Positions 1-13,125 are shown, numbered from the stretch's first letter. The stretch: DNA of 64,000 nt from Trichoplusia ni (GCF_003590095.1 NC_039482.1:13657657-13721656), one strand, 5' to 3'. Numbers and translations: made by a program. The notes: a model not told the origin generated them from the letters alone.

Positions 1-6
1 AATATA

Positions 7-215
7 TCCCACTTCCCACTAATATTATAAAGGCGAAAGTTTGCGAGTGTGTGTGTGTATGTTCGTTGCTTCTTCACGTCAAAACGGTTAAACTAATTTT
101 AATGAAATTTGATACGGAGTTAGCTGACACCCTGGATTAGCGCATAGGCTACGCTTTACTACGGGAAAAGTTCTATTCCCATAGGAGAATCGATGAAAAT
201 GAATTGGGCAAGTTT
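7..215 (+). repeat. Lepidopteran dispersed repeat, possibly Helitron-like
   Basis: The stretch opens with ACTAATATTATAAAGGCGAA, followed by a (GT)n run and text of the type seen at the heads of moth interspersed repeats. It shares the ACTAATAT...AAAG opening with the clearer element at 34355. No CTAG 3' end is evident and the left side is close to the window edge, so limits are approximate. The family assignment comes from recall of moth repeats and not from an alignment. Confidence 0.5.
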
Positions 216-370
216 CTCCACATTTTCTTCAGATACATTATATTTTACTGTAGATGCATCTACAGTAAATACCATGAAAGGGGGGGGGGGTACCAAGTGG
301 TGGATGGTAAGTACTAGGTGTTTTCTTCAGAAACATAATACTTTACTGTAATCGCCAACTAGCAGTAAGT

Positions 371-450
371 CAGTGTGGTGATCAATGCTCAAATCTTCCG
401 CACATGAGAAGAGGCCTATGCCAAGCAGTAGGGTATTTATTCGCTGTCAT
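371..450 (+). repeat. Non-LTR retrotransposon 3' end fragment (RTE-like)
   Basis: The words GAGAAGAGGCCTATGCCAAG and CAGTAGGG resemble the conserved 3' end of RTE-type LINEs in moths (GAGAGGCCTATGCCCAGCAG...). Only the tail is present, with no open reading frame. Family assignment is from memory of the motif. The bases from here to 1033 show nothing else recognisable. Confidence 0.4.
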
Positions 451-1033
451 TATGTAAATGTATGTTAAAGTATCGGTTTTGTTGTTGTGACAGTCCTTGG
501 ACATCAGTTATCAATCTATGCGTGCCTAGAGTAGATGCTTTTCGGAGTGAGCATTCCAGGGTTTCAAGTGGTCATTTGGGATACCTAATTAATTGTGGAT
601 TACTGCACCTTTTGACTGCGATTAAGACAATGTTCTAGGATCGAAGTACACTCGTATCCCTACGAGCCACAACGCTCTTCGAATCTGTCGACTTAGTTAA
701 AGACGTCATCCTCTTAAATTAGCACGATTACAAACACCGTCAATGCTGGTACGTGAAAATAGAACCTTTTTTCAACAATTTCTCCTATTAAAAGTATATT
801 TTATATTGATACCAAAGTCGTTATTAAACGTTTACTATAACATCGTAAACAACTGTTACGAGTTTAAACCTTTTTTCTATCACTTCCGCACCTCTGTGGG
901 TCTGACATAAACCTTTATTTTATTGGTTTACGAACGATTTGTTCAAATTAGATTATCTAACAACAGATGTCCCGGAACAGTTGTGTTTGATCTGTTTGAT
1001 GGTCTGGCGATTATCGAATTAAATATATATTTT

Positions 1034-1160
1034 GACGACCTCCGTGGTCGAGTGGCGTACGCACTGGTTTCAATGTGTCGCTAGCTCTGAGGTCCCGGGT
1101 TCGATCCCCGGTCGGGTCAATGTAAAAATTCACATTTCTATATAGCCTCAGGTCTGGATA
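1034..1160 (+). repeat. tRNA-derived SINE, copy 1 (truncated tail)
   Basis: A tRNA-like head carries a pol III A box (TGGTCGAGTGG, 1045-1055) and B box (GGTTCGATCCC, 1098-1108), followed by GTCGGGTCAATGTAAAAATT. The head is nearly identical to the copy at 3187, but here the body stops after about 50 bases and runs into AT-rich DNA. The tRNA fold is imperfect and the sequence continues past the acceptor end, so this is a SINE rather than a working tRNA gene. Confidence 0.75.
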
Positions 1161-3186
1161 ATAATTAAATATAATTAATGAATTAAATATTTACTGGATT
1201 TTAAAGACTTTATAGTCTTTTAATGTAGTGAGATTTTATATGAAGCTACGCAATTGCGAGGCTAAGCAGAGATGTTACTAAAACTTTTTGGTTTTACTTT
1301 TTGCTCTCCATATAATACTTTCCTCGCATTTTTATGTATGCAGCCATGCACCGAGTTTGCCGCTTTATCGGCTGTTATAATTAATTGTATTAGATATACT
1401 GAAAAACTCATTGGGTCTGGTGGTCATGTGACTGGGTGACTTGAATGTTCCTGAAACCCGCGACACAAAGATTAGATTCCTCAAATTCCTCCACTATGAT
1501 TAATGTTAATAAATCAAAAAAGAACTTTGAAGCACTGTGTTCCATTGTTGGACAAATGCCTGCCCAAAATCCTCACGGGATTGGTATCTTGGGTCACATG
1601 GAACCAAATCCCGCTATCTTTTCCTTTACCGACCACATACAGTGGATATGGAACAGTGGGGACAATAAAAAAAGCTTTTATGAACCAATTTTGTAAGTTG
1701 TTTCGTACTACGATTTGCTGTCCTAAAAAAGAATCATTTGGAATTACCAACCACGCGTAAAATTTCGTCCTTATTGTCCAACATTCGACACACTCTTAAT
1801 AAAGTATTCTCAATACAATCATCTGTCAAACTTGTACATCGAATAGTCAGCAATCAACACTATTTTCCAGAATTCTCACTACTTTTAATACATTGAAAAT
1901 TCAATCTTATTGCTAAAGTGTTAAGGTGCATATTCACAATTGTAAAGTGAAATCATCACTTATTTTAGAACACACTAAATGCAATCTTATCATTATAAAC
2001 CTAAAGTTCATTTCTCAATGAAGAAGTGGAGATAGAGTTTTAGTGCAAAAATGCCGAGTCATTACATTTAATAGAGTATGTGGGTACTTTCGACCCGCGT
2101 TGACATTTGACTGTTGCGGTTTTTTGCGATAAGCTTTGGCCTTGTTGATAGGTTGGAAAGCCTTCCCCTAGACAAACTGAGGCAAAATTCTAGTACACAA
2201 GCATGCGCCTCTGTTCACTGTGTCGAACAGAGAGGGGGCTCTACTCCTTGAATTTGCGCTGTTACGTTCCCACAACCATGAAAATATTACTTGAAGACTT
2301 GGTTGTAGACTTACTGAACCCTTTATGAAGAAATACTTTAAAATATGTAGGTTATTTAACGGTAATGATTGTCTAAATGTCACTTATGAGCATAATCTTC
2401 TACTTGCCAATATGTCATTTGCTTAAACAACACGAAACAACGATTGACGTTTCAGTGATCCTCCATTACGCTACGGCTTTAGAACGAAACGTTGCGCCTG
2501 CGCATATCACAACAAACCGTCAATGCAACAAACATAAAATGTTCACACCACTCGGAACCTCACCCCATTACTATAAACATGACAGCAGACACCCTCACCA
2601 GGTACAGTCGATCCCACGAATGAGAGTTTTACAAAATGACGCCTTTATATGATAGTTATTTTGTCTTTCGCTGTTAGGCAAGTCTTCAGATTTTTTTAAT
2701 TAATAACTTATTAACAAAACATTATTTTATATAATTCAATTCATAAAAATTAGTAACTATTTTTTTTAGATTTCCTTTTTTCTGTTTCCAAGTTATTTTT
2801 GCAGCATTCTTTCATTGGTTAAAATAAGGACTATTTTCCTTCATCTCTTGCTACAATTGACGTGTACTTGATGATACTAGTGTACTCCACTTATCATCGA
2901 CGTCACGGTGCGCAGGCGCAGGTGGCTCCTAATTAAAGCGGCGACGTGAGAAAACTACCAATTTGGTGCACTTTACCGAAATTTCCATGTTCTAACGGAA
3001 CCCTTTATGAGTTTTTGAGGTGATATTTTGGTTTTTTATTAATTAGGGGTTGAAACTAATGTAGCGGATTAACACGTTTGTATAACACATTGTTTTTTAA
3101 GATAACATCAATGTATTAGTGGGATGTTCTATTAAAAATATTTGATCAAATCAATATTAGCAAGACTTGAATTAAGCAACTAATTT
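1161..3186. other. No gene seen; scattered GC-rich motifs
   Basis: This 2 kb holds no coding exon I can support. Two NRF-1-like words (TGCGCAGGCGCA or its complement) lie near 2493-2504 and at 2909-2920, the second next to a CRE-like GACGTCAC. Short open frames here have no recognisable domain and look like chance. Confidence 0.5.
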
Positions 3187-3430
3187 GACGACCTCCGTGG
3201 TCGAATGGCGTACGCACCGGTTTCAAGGTGTCACTAGCTCTGAGGTCCCGGGTTCGATCCCCGGTCGGGTCAATGTAAAAATTCACATTTCTACATTGTC
3301 TCGGGTCTGGGTGTTTGTGGTACCTTCGTTGTATCTGAATTCCATAACACAAGTGCTTTAGCAACTTACTTTGGGTTCAGAACAATGTATGTGATGTTGT
3401 CCGCATTTATTTATTAATTTATTATTTAAT
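3187..3430 (+). repeat. tRNA-derived SINE, copy 2 (near full length)
   Basis: The A box is TGGTCGAATGG (3198-3208) and the B box GGTTCGATCCC (3251-3261). The body continues through TCTGGGTGTTTGTGGTACC and CCATAACACAAGTGCTTTAG, a body type common in moth SINEs, and ends in an AT-rich tail with TTTATTTATTAA units. It is in the same orientation as copy 1, 2.1 kb away. The stretch from 3431 to 4287 shows no further feature. Confidence 0.8.
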
Positions 3431-4287
3431 GTTCTTGTGGATATTGAAAACTTACTTCGGTCGCCTAAAGTTATGAAAATATGGTATTAACTAATATCGT
3501 TACTCCCCCAGTAACGATTTAATCTGCAAAACGAACTTGTACTACTTTTGTAATTTCTAGCAATGAAGATATTAAATTGTATCTGATTTGATTGAGATTT
3601 GGTCAAAACCTATGTACGGGACGTGCCTACATCTGGGCGCAGACCTCTTCCCGTTTCGGGAAGATTTTAGTATTGATCACCACGCTACCTTACTGCAGCT
3701 TAGCGATTTTCAGAATCCAATATTTGGAATCCAGGTTTCTTTATCATGTTTTTTTATCATTGGTGTCTTAGAATCATTCAGAAAGAAGAATTAGAAAAGT
3801 CACATTGATACTATACCTGCATTGACATTGAACCTGCACCTCATTCATACAAATCCATGCATAGAACCTCAAAACCACAACGTATAAGCAACAAATATTT
3901 CAAAATCCGTTTACATATACCCGGTGTTACGATGCTATCGATCGCAAGCCACATTAGAATCAAAATACGCCCATTTTGTATCGGGGGTCATTGCAATACA
4001 GAAATATGTATCAGTGCTGGGAGAACAACAGCCCGGCGCCATACTGCACGACAGGTGTCGTAACGTAAATCAAAGAGATAGGAATCTCTTAATTAAATTC
4101 ATTATTAATAAGTCACGATATGCCGTTAACCTGTTAAATGAAAACGGAACTGTGTAGAGGGATCTGGCGGTTGGAGGGTTAAGTGCCGAATTATATTTGT
4201 ATTTTTAGGCTATTAGAAACTTTTTGGGATCCACGTCCTGAAAGTAAGTTCGTGAATGAATGTTAGAATCGATGAGTAAATTTCGAC

Positions 4288-4490
4288 AAGCCTATTGGTC
4301 TAGTGGTTAGTGGGTTCGATTCCCAATCCAGGACAAATATTTGTATGATGAGACAGATAATTTATTCTGCGTCTGGACTGCGTAACTTATCTATTTTATG
4401 TATGTATTTAGAAATATATGAGGATGTTTATTAGTTGTCTAGTACCCATAATAGAAGCTTTGCTTAGTTTGAGCCTAGATGGCGCTAGCT
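4288..4490 (+). repeat. Second SINE type with shortened tRNA head
   Basis: An A box (TGGTCTAGTGG, 4296-4306) is followed only six bases later by a B box (GGTTCGATTCC, 4313-4323), where about 30-40 bases are normal. The body has GGACAAATATTTGTATGATG and the tail ends GCTTTGCTTAGTTTGAGC then CTAGATGGCGC. The body and tail match a common moth SINE type as I recall it. The compressed box spacing implies an internal deletion, so this copy is probably inactive. Confidence 0.7.
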
Positions 4491-5160
4491 GGCCCGCGCA
4501 AACTTCGTAAGGCGATTTTTTTCAAGTTGATGATAGCTATGACTCTCATAAATAATTTGGCTTTATATTGGTAAAACAATATCCGAATTTGGTTCAGTAG
4601 ACCCAGAGAATGGTTCTCATTATTATACTTGTATAGATGACATTTGGATACGAACACTTCTGTGATAGCATAGTGGAGTAATATTTTTTTCATAAACATA
4701 ATAAAAAAATATTTCATACCCATTTAATTGACACTAAAAGTACCACTAGCACGTACACAACATCTCTATAAAAACTACGGCAATCTCGCGGCAAAAATTA
4801 TGTAAACTTATTGAGACAGGTATAGTTCGAAAAATAATAAAGACAAAAAGTATTAAAATCATTAAAACACATTCGGCTGCATTAATTATTATGTATACTT
4901 AAGTAGATACAGTCAACAACAAAAGAAGGTGATCAGAAATTCATTAGAATATACCGTCGAAGTGATACAATAGTATGTTAAGCAAAGGAGCACTAGCCCT
5001 GTGCTACCGAAAAAGAAGCAGTTCTAAAACGAACTCCATTCATTTTGATCATTTACTTTTGCTGTTGACTATATAACAAAACTCTTTCGATTGCAGGTGT
5101 AAAAATAACTTAAGTTGTATTAAAACTAGTTCACCTCACTATTTTCTATAAAGGACGAAT
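4491..5160. other. No gene seen
   Basis: AT-rich DNA with no coding exon, repeat boundary or RNA gene that I can support. Confidence 0.5.
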
Positions 5161-5304
5161 TTGAAATGAAACTACTTTTACGGATTTTATCGCGGTTTAA
5201 TTTTAGATTTTAGTTCCCAACGTTTCGACACCTTTGCAGGTATCATGCCCGTGACCATGATACCTGCAAAGGTGTAAAAATCCGTACAATTAGTTTCATT
5301 TCAA
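5161..5304. mobile_element. Small MITE with terminal inverted repeats and central palindrome
   Basis: The first 29 bases (from TTGAAATGAAACTA) and the last 29 bases (ending TAGTTTCATTTCAA) are imperfect inverted repeats. The centre is a perfect inverted repeat: 20-base arms at 5228-5247 and 5256-5275 around the 8-base spacer CCCGTGAC. At 144 bases and without an ORF it is a non-autonomous DNA element. No convincing target-site duplication is visible, so the superfamily is open. Confidence 0.65.
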
Positions 5305-8300
5305 TGTCTAACATTCGCGTAAACCTAAAGTCGAATTTAACAATATTAAATTCTAGCAACAGATAAAGGAACATTTATTAAGCTCTACATTGTTACAATT
5401 AATTAGAACACAATAAAATATCTATATTCTATTCATAAACGATTAAATTCCGATTGAGACATTTGTCTACGATTTATCGATCCCAATAATATAGTAGAGA
5501 TAAAGTTCTAAGATACATATCTAAGGTATCTAACCCTCATCAATAATTACACAGTTATGGCCAAACATATTAACAGTTTGACATCTATAAGTCAAAAAAC
5601 GACAATAAAATTAGAGAAACGAGTTCATATGTTAAAACAGACTTGAAGGTATTATTTTTACACCTGTCTCCCGGCGTATAATTAGGAACTCGTAAAAATA
5701 CGGCCCGCAATATAAATATTAGAGAACAAGTGTGGATGGATGTGAATGTTTTCCAAAGTGTTCTCTCTTATAGATAGGGTCCGGGAGTCAAAGGTTTGTC
5801 GGCGTAACGAAAGTTGTAAAAGCGAGAGAGAACACTACTCATTAAATGACCTGTCTCTTTTGTTACGCAACAATATTACTTTAAGATTATTTTATTCATT
5901 ATATTTACTTTTAATGTCAACTTGATCGGACGTAAAATGATTTTATGCAATTAATAATTGTGACAATTAAGGATCAAATCAGTTTGTCACTAGATGGCGT
6001 TGTCCGATAGGTATCTACTAGGTACTAGCGGAATATTACAATTACATTAGAATATTTTAAAATATCAATCCCTTTTTTACTCAAACTACCAAAATAAATA
6101 GTAATTTCACCCACGCATATTAAAACTTTGAGCACCGCTCTACATAGTGACAGCAGGTGCGTAACCTGCGCACGCGTCGATATCTTGACATTATAAATAC
6201 TTTAACGTTTCTCGGACTAATTTGTTACACTGACAAAGTGTTTTATTCAAGGGAACGACAGCCGTACACAATAATACATTCTGTTTTAGACACAAAGGCT
6301 GTTTTAATTAATTATTTTGTCTATATGTAGATACTGTTTTCTTCACGCTTTTTTCGGGTTGAAAAGGTACCGCAGTGACGGGTTATAGGTGCCACTTGTT
6401 GCGCTGTTGGTATCTGAAATTAAATCACTTTTACTCGATCAATCATTTTAATATTCGGTGGGATTACACTGAGCCTTCAGTGCAGGTCTTCATGTAAAGT
6501 AAAATTGTGCATTTGTGGAAGCAAGATAACGCCTCATGCGATGTAGTGCTACGTATCTTTCACAACTACAGCTATTTGAGGTTATGGAATTTAAACCAGC
6601 AAAAACGTAACGACTATAGTTAGAGTGAGACAACACCTTCTTTACTTAACAGCAACTTAAAACTAACTGATCTTCCAGTATTCATTGACAAACTGTGCAG
6701 ACAGTTTTAGGGTCCCGCACTAGTATATGAGACCAACTGTAAACTTTATTTATAAATAATCATTCCGTAAAGGCGCAAAGTCAAAGTGACTTTTTTATGT
6801 GGTATGAGAATTACCCGCCGAAGCAGAAACTACAGATCCGACAAACCTTTTTTTCTAATAGAAAGCCTCGTTATTTGTTAAAGTATTAGGTTATTACGCA
6901 TTAATCAGAAAGTTACCAGCGAAAGGAGTATGTATGTGTCAGCTAGCACATAAATATAATAGTTAACTCTAGTTACATTTCCACAGTTAGCCAAGTTTTT
7001 AGGCTAGTGTGTTAGTATTGTATTAACTGGGTTAACAGTGACTGTTTAGTTCAATGTGTGAGAGTTAAAGAAAGCTGTAAGTTTAATAACATAATTGGTA
7101 TATTGCTATTTGTCATAAGTATTACGCGGACTACATTAAACGCTGACTTTGACTTATTGAAGAACAGTAGTTTTTTTAGGTAGCTAACGGTATACTTAAT
7201 AAGTCAACTAGTAGGTGCTGATTTTACACTCATTATGAATTGAGAATAATAAAAAATATCCTAAATATTATGTGGTAACTTTTTCTGTTTTAACCACAAA
7301 GACTCTACTTCACGCGTGTATATTTTCTTGTCTAAGCTAAATGTTATTATTATTAGAAGCTACGGCAACGTTTTAAACGTTCAGCCAGTAACCATGGAAA
7401 GAGGTTGAAGCCACAAAAAAGTTTATCCGTCAAGACGTTTTGTCAACAAGTCCTTTGTAAACAACCCAAAGCTATAGAATTTATAAATATATCAACATTC
7501 TTTATTTCCTTAAAATATGATCCGTGAAGAGAAATAATATTACATATTATTTATAGACATTTTTTGGTAAAATTCTAAAAAGTTTGACTTTTTAAATCGC
7601 GTCACGCCGTGATCAAGTAAACGCATTCGTTGCAGTGCCATTGTCAGCTCTTATTTATGCTTTTTCTATTATTTCTTGTTATTTTGGGATCCGCTTGTTT
7701 TTTTTATTAGTGCAAACAAGGCAAGGTCATTAAATAAATAAAATACTGAACAAGAAATGGCGCCATTTTTATTTTTTCGATCCTCGAACTCTACATTCGA
7801 TGTTTGAAATTCAAATGACTGAAAAATCAGTGAAAAAAACGGATAATAATAATTCTGAAATTTTACCAATTAAGTTTTTTATTTATTTCAATAGTTTTGT
7901 TTTTTTGTAATTGTACAGTAATGTTTGTTCAGAAAATTGACTTTACTGCTATGGACACCATGATTTATATATAATAAATTACAGTATGAATTCCAGCATT
8001 CGATACAACGTACAGTTTCGATTTAGATTGATGAACGCGAGCACTAAATATAATCTCATTAACACAAATAAAGCACATAAATGTGAAATTCATGACTGTA
8101 CCATTGGAACGTTAAATTACATTGAACGGGACCAAACCTACTGACCAACATTGCACTACCGCTATCCACACAACTTAACGGAGTTAACAAAGTCATCGTG
8201 ATCACTTGACTTTAATTTCGATTTATAATTTTGTAATTTGTTTATGGCTGTAAGACTTTCTTTGATTAATTTTCGCTTTTTAGAAATTTGAAATATAAGT

Positions 8301-8880
8301 TTTTGAATTAGGATTCTAAAGTTGACTGAAGGATATTAAGTATTAATTGAATTTGGGCACTTTTATAAACCATAAAATATTGCTTTTTTGCAAAATATAA
8401 GACTTTTTGTTATAGACATCACTTCATTTAGAGACCACTCGAAACCATTTTAATATTATGTTAAAACCACTTACTTACACAAAGTTTGTTCTAGATAGAA
8501 AACGTATTTTTCAAACTTCGAACAAAGTCTTCAAAGGCATTCAGGCATCAATATAAGCAATGAACTTTTATGTGCCAGAACCGCCTCTATCGACATTCAC
8601 GCACAAAACAATGAGGGAGCCTTTAAAGAGGTTTTAATGGCATTTTTATCAATGGCCCTTATCAAAGACACAGCTATCAACAGACCGCCAAAGATAACGC
8701 GGGAAAACAATGCACCGGTCGAAGAAAAAACTTTTAACTTCGCGCTCGCACCACCTTCAATAAAACATACCCGTCTCACTCACATATGGTCATAAAACAT
8801 ATGTTAGAAAGAGATAGACACGTCACATGTAATGTCACACCGTCCCCAGGTAAAGTTTGAACTCCATTTATTCGAACGCG
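5305..8880. other. No gene seen; one TATA-box motif
   Basis: AT-rich DNA without a supportable coding exon. A TATAAATA word lies at 6192-6199, about 20 bases after a GC-rich CCTGCGCACGCG stretch, which could be a weak core promoter. CTAGATGGCGTTG at about 5992-6004 resembles the tail of the SINE at 4288. Confidence 0.4.
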
Positions 8881-9131
8881 AGCTTTGCGCGCGAACGCAC
8901 GGCTGCGCGAGAGCTTTTTCCATTTATAAATTTTTCGGCGGTTTTATTCGAAAATGGAATCGTTTATGAAATGTGTTTTTAATTTTAATATGTTTTATAT
9001 TCTCAACTGACAGTAAAGTGTTGTCTAAGGAGTTTCTAGTGTTTTGTGAAATGACAGTTGGTATTTTTTTGTCGGCGGACCATCTTATTGTGCAATAGGG
9101 ATTACTTTTTTGTACCGGAGCTAAGGATACG
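8881..9131 (+). promoter_or_regulatory. Candidate promoter and non-coding first exon
   Basis: A local GC-rich patch (TTTGCGCGCGAACGCACG and GGCTGCGCGAG) is followed by TATAAA at 8925-8930. About 200 bases downstream is a consensus donor, ACG|GTGAGT, with GT at 9132. The arrangement fits a first 5'-UTR exon that could splice to the acceptor at 25344, which needs an upstream partner. No transcript evidence is available and the link is inference. Confidence 0.3.
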
Positions 9132-10315
9132 GTGAGTCGGGTTCCATACAATAAGACATTCAAGTTGCAACTGTTACCTTTATGTATATGTATAAGAATA
9201 TGTATTAAATAAAAAATATGTTTGAAAACTAACTTTTAAAGAGTTTTAAACTTTTTCGATTAAGTTTTCTGAATGAAAAATTAACATTTGCATGAGCATT
9301 GGAAATGTATTTCAACACATCGATGCAAATCAATCATTACCATACCTTGTAAACTCGTTCACTGAACTAATATGGGAGTTAAACTATCGGAAACTCCTAG
9401 ATAACTTCGTAATTACGACTTGAGGCAAGACATCATCCTTGGTCTCAACAAACTACATTCATTTAAATAAACGTAACACTTTCCAAGAAAAATATTTAAA
9501 ATCTTGCAGAATAAACCAAAATAGTTTTTTTTTTGTTTTAAACCTCAAAACGTTGCAGAATAAAGTCCATCAAATGACAATTACATTTTTTAATTCGTCT
9601 TTTCTATAAAAAAATGGGCTATTCTCTAAAATTATGACATTATTGGAACACGAATGTTATTATTACTGATGTTTCTGCAGAATGACTCAACGGATTTATG
9701 AAGATTTGCATGATGATACACTAAATGCATCCGGTTTCGCTTGCTGATACAAATCTTGTCTGAATCTTTTCATTGTAATATCTCGATGGATGCCTTTAAA
9801 TAGGGGAAGATTACTTTCAAAGATTTTGGGGAGTGTGTAGAAAGTTCAAGTATCTGATGAGTAACTTTAAGATTTAAAATTTGAAGAACTTTTCACGTCT
9901 CAGAAATTGTGCGGATAAGAGTGTGCAATTGTGCATATAATTAAATTGTGTTGGTGTTGGGTATTTAAACATCTTGCTTTTTTTCTTGTTTAAGAAGCAC
10001 CAGAAAGACATTTTAAGAGAGTGAACCTTTACGTTACGTGACGTGAAATACATTTTTTTATGTTTTAGTAACTTATTCAAAATGTTAAAGTAATTATTTT
10101 TTTATTATATATATTTAAGGACTGTGCTAAGCAAATAACAAAATTGTAACGACTCATTAGAAACACCAGCTTTTAGCTTTTAAGTTTTAACAAGAGTATG
10201 AATATGCAAGTACGTAATTAAAAACTTTTATGCTAAAATGTTACGCACACTAAATAATGTATCATTATCATTATAAATGTCGTTTGCATGTTTATTATGA
10301 ATATTTTTATTGTAA

Positions 10316-10352
10316 CTAGCCGACCCGGCAAACGTTGTTTTGCCATATAAAT
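10316..10352 (+). repeat. Interspersed repeat end fragment
   Basis: CTAGCCGACCCGGCAAACG followed by TTGTTTTGCCATATAAA is a word set I recall as the end of a widespread insect interspersed repeat. Only about 37 bases are recognisable. Confidence 0.4.
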
Positions 10353-10427
10353 TCTAACGATTCACGATCAAATAACTACAAATAATAATATGTGTTAAGA
10401 AAGGTATAATACATTTATTTAATACTC

Positions 10428-10480
10428 AAAATACAAAGTTTGCATAGTTTGAGACTAGATGGCGTTGCTTAATGGAATAT
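10428..10480 (+). repeat. SINE tail fragment
   Basis: AAAGTTTGCATAGTTTGAGA followed by CTAGATGGCGTTGC matches the tail of the SINE at 4288-4490 (GCTTTGCTTAGTTTGAGC, then CTAGATGGCGC). The tRNA-like head is missing, so this is a truncated copy. Confidence 0.5.
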
Positions 10481-13084
10481 TATTATTATTATCTACTAAT
10501 TATATTTAAAATTTTACATCTTCCTTCGTATATTGAAACGACACTCCGTTTTGAGCGCTTTTATAAGTTATATGCTCTCTGACATTATTTTACTATGTTT
10601 GATCATAATTCAACTTAAATTGTTTATTGTAACGTTCGTTGTTACACCAAAAACCACGTGTCATTATATTTTTAGTAGATAAAACTGATTAAACGAACGA
10701 TTTAATAGTTAATACTGATAAAAGATAATGTTCTTTAGTCGGTAGACTTTGTCAAGAATATAAATAATAAAAAAAACATGTGACTATCATTTAATTTGTT
10801 TTCTCCATGACTACGACCCCCAACCACAATGCTGCAAATCATTGGGCGACATTTAAATATCTATAACATACATACATATATTCTACCCCTTCACGTTAGT
10901 TTCTTACACATTAATATTGATCGAACCATTTTTATGTAAACACAAAGTGAATTAATGAGTAATAAATTATATTCGATGTACGGACCGAACGACATTTTTA
11001 TGTAGTGAGTACGGGCTACCCGTCATCGTGAATGGTCGGCTTTAGAAGTTGTAACGTCCGCGTAAATAGTTTTTTATATAACAGTAATATTATTCTAAAC
11101 TTCACTTAACGTTTTAATTTAAGAAATTATAGTTTAAAAGTAGGAAAATCCATATTTTTGTAATTTTTTAGCTTTTATCTTTATGTTACTTGAAACGAAA
11201 GTTTTTATTAGACAAAGTTTTAAATATTTTTACCTTAATATCATACCCATATGTAGCAAATTTGTTAATGTAAACTCATACTCAAAGTTTACACGGTTGA
11301 TGATCTCATAAAACAACCTAACGTCAATTTCTACCCCAATAACTATAACAATTAAAAAAAACATTAAATATAACTTATATAAACAAAAATAAACTAAATA
11401 AAAATCGATTACATTTTACTCCAACCGTATCTATACCAAAAATCGCAATACAGCCACTCGAAACGTCAAAATACTATAAGCACTCTCACACATTTACCGT
11501 GCAATAATAAAACAAAAGATCATAACAAGTACTTCTCAAGCACACGGGGTCAGCAATGCCCTTAATTACTGACAGAGACAGATATACACCAAACACTGAA
11601 GTTCGAAAGAGAGGGAAGCGTAAATAGATTATAATAAAGCACCCTTGCATTCAGCGGAGCGCGGATTTTTTTGCACGAGTTCAAACCTCTTTGGTATTCT
11701 TTTTTTTTTAATTTAAACTCTGTGAGAACTCAACTTTTACAGTCTAGTGCGTTCGTGGAGTAATGGAGAACCATCACGCTATCATTTGTGGGAATGCCCG
11801 TTTTGCTATGTTTTTTTAATTAAGGATTAATTGGAATCCAAGTTCGTGTTTAGCTGTCCGATTGATTTTATTGCAAATAGTTTAAACGGTCGTTTTGTAG
11901 CCGTTATTTGTAGAAAAAGAATTTTATTTTATAATTTGAAAATGTAGCATGATATTAAGTATATTCTATTAGCACAGCGATGGCTGAATGTAAAATAGAA
12001 TTAATGTTAAAATGTAGTAGAATTCTAACAAATTATGTAAGAGAAAACAAAATTAGATATCTGACAAAATTAATTGAATATTAGCAATTTCCATAACCTT
12101 TTGCTAATATCACAACGGGTAGACAAAATTCTTTATAGGATATTCATAAAATTATACACAATTTATGTTATAAATCATTCGAAACTTAAATAATCAAATA
12201 AAGAATAGCTGTCATTCCAACCCTTCACTTACTGCGTCAAATAAAAAAGACAATTTTTTTTACACCTTAAGAAGGTGCTTTAAAAAAATTAAAAACAAAT
12301 GAGTTGAACAATCGAGGAGCGCCCGGAATTACTTGATCCTTTATAATGTCAAGCAAACCGTAAAACTGTTTTATTATCATCATAATTTATTTGTTTAGCT
12401 ATAAACTTGGAGTGCGCATTTAATTAAAGATTTAAAGGGTTAGAAGTTTGTTAGAAAAAAAATCGCTGCTTGTGACCTTTTTTGCTTGAAAGTACTTGTG
12501 ATTTGTAACTGTGGTCTCGAAATAATCTGTCTGAAGTTTAAAGTCGTTTAAGCAATTATTTCCAAAAAATGCTCAAAAATATGATTACCATAAGATATTG
12601 AAATTCTCGATCGTTTTCTATACCTATATTTTTTTGTTATCATATTATGAATTGTTAATATTTTATTACACGTTTTAAAAAACACACAAAATTAATGGAG
12701 CTTTTTTTATATTTGTTCCACACAAAACTTTTTCATAGTATTTGCCGGCTTATTAACATAACAAGAAACCAAAAATGAAAAAGCAAAAACTCGCAGCTAT
12801 TTCTTCTAGGAACCGTTTTAACATATTTTTTTCAAGTCTCAGGTAAAATATAGTCATGAAAAAGTTAACCCATTAGCGGGTTTTTTTCGCAAAAAAATAT
12901 CATTGACAGTTCTCACGGAATAAAAAAAGGGCAGTCCCAAATGAAAAAAAAAAAACGTGGGAGAAAATTCAATTGTAACAAGAAGAAGGGTTGGCACACA
13001 TTTGGAAAAAAGAAATTTAATGATAGTGATCGTTCCTTTTGTATTGATTAGGTATTTTATTTTTTGTAGTATCGATTTTAGCTA

Positions 13085-13125
13085 GTCATAGAGTTTGCCC
13101 ATGACTATGACACCTGCAATGGCGT
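13085..13125. repeat. Diverged relative of the palindromic MITE
   Basis: CATGACTATGACACCTGCAA then TGGCGTT resembles one arm of the palindrome at 5256-5275 (CATGATACCTGCAAAGGTGT). The flanks contain TAGTCAT and ATGACTA, a short inverted pair. The likeness is partial. Confidence 0.35.

Noticed and set aside
1034..1118. Possible tRNA gene from A and B boxes
   Set aside because: The sequence continues into a SINE body, recurs at 3187 and has an imperfect cloverleaf.
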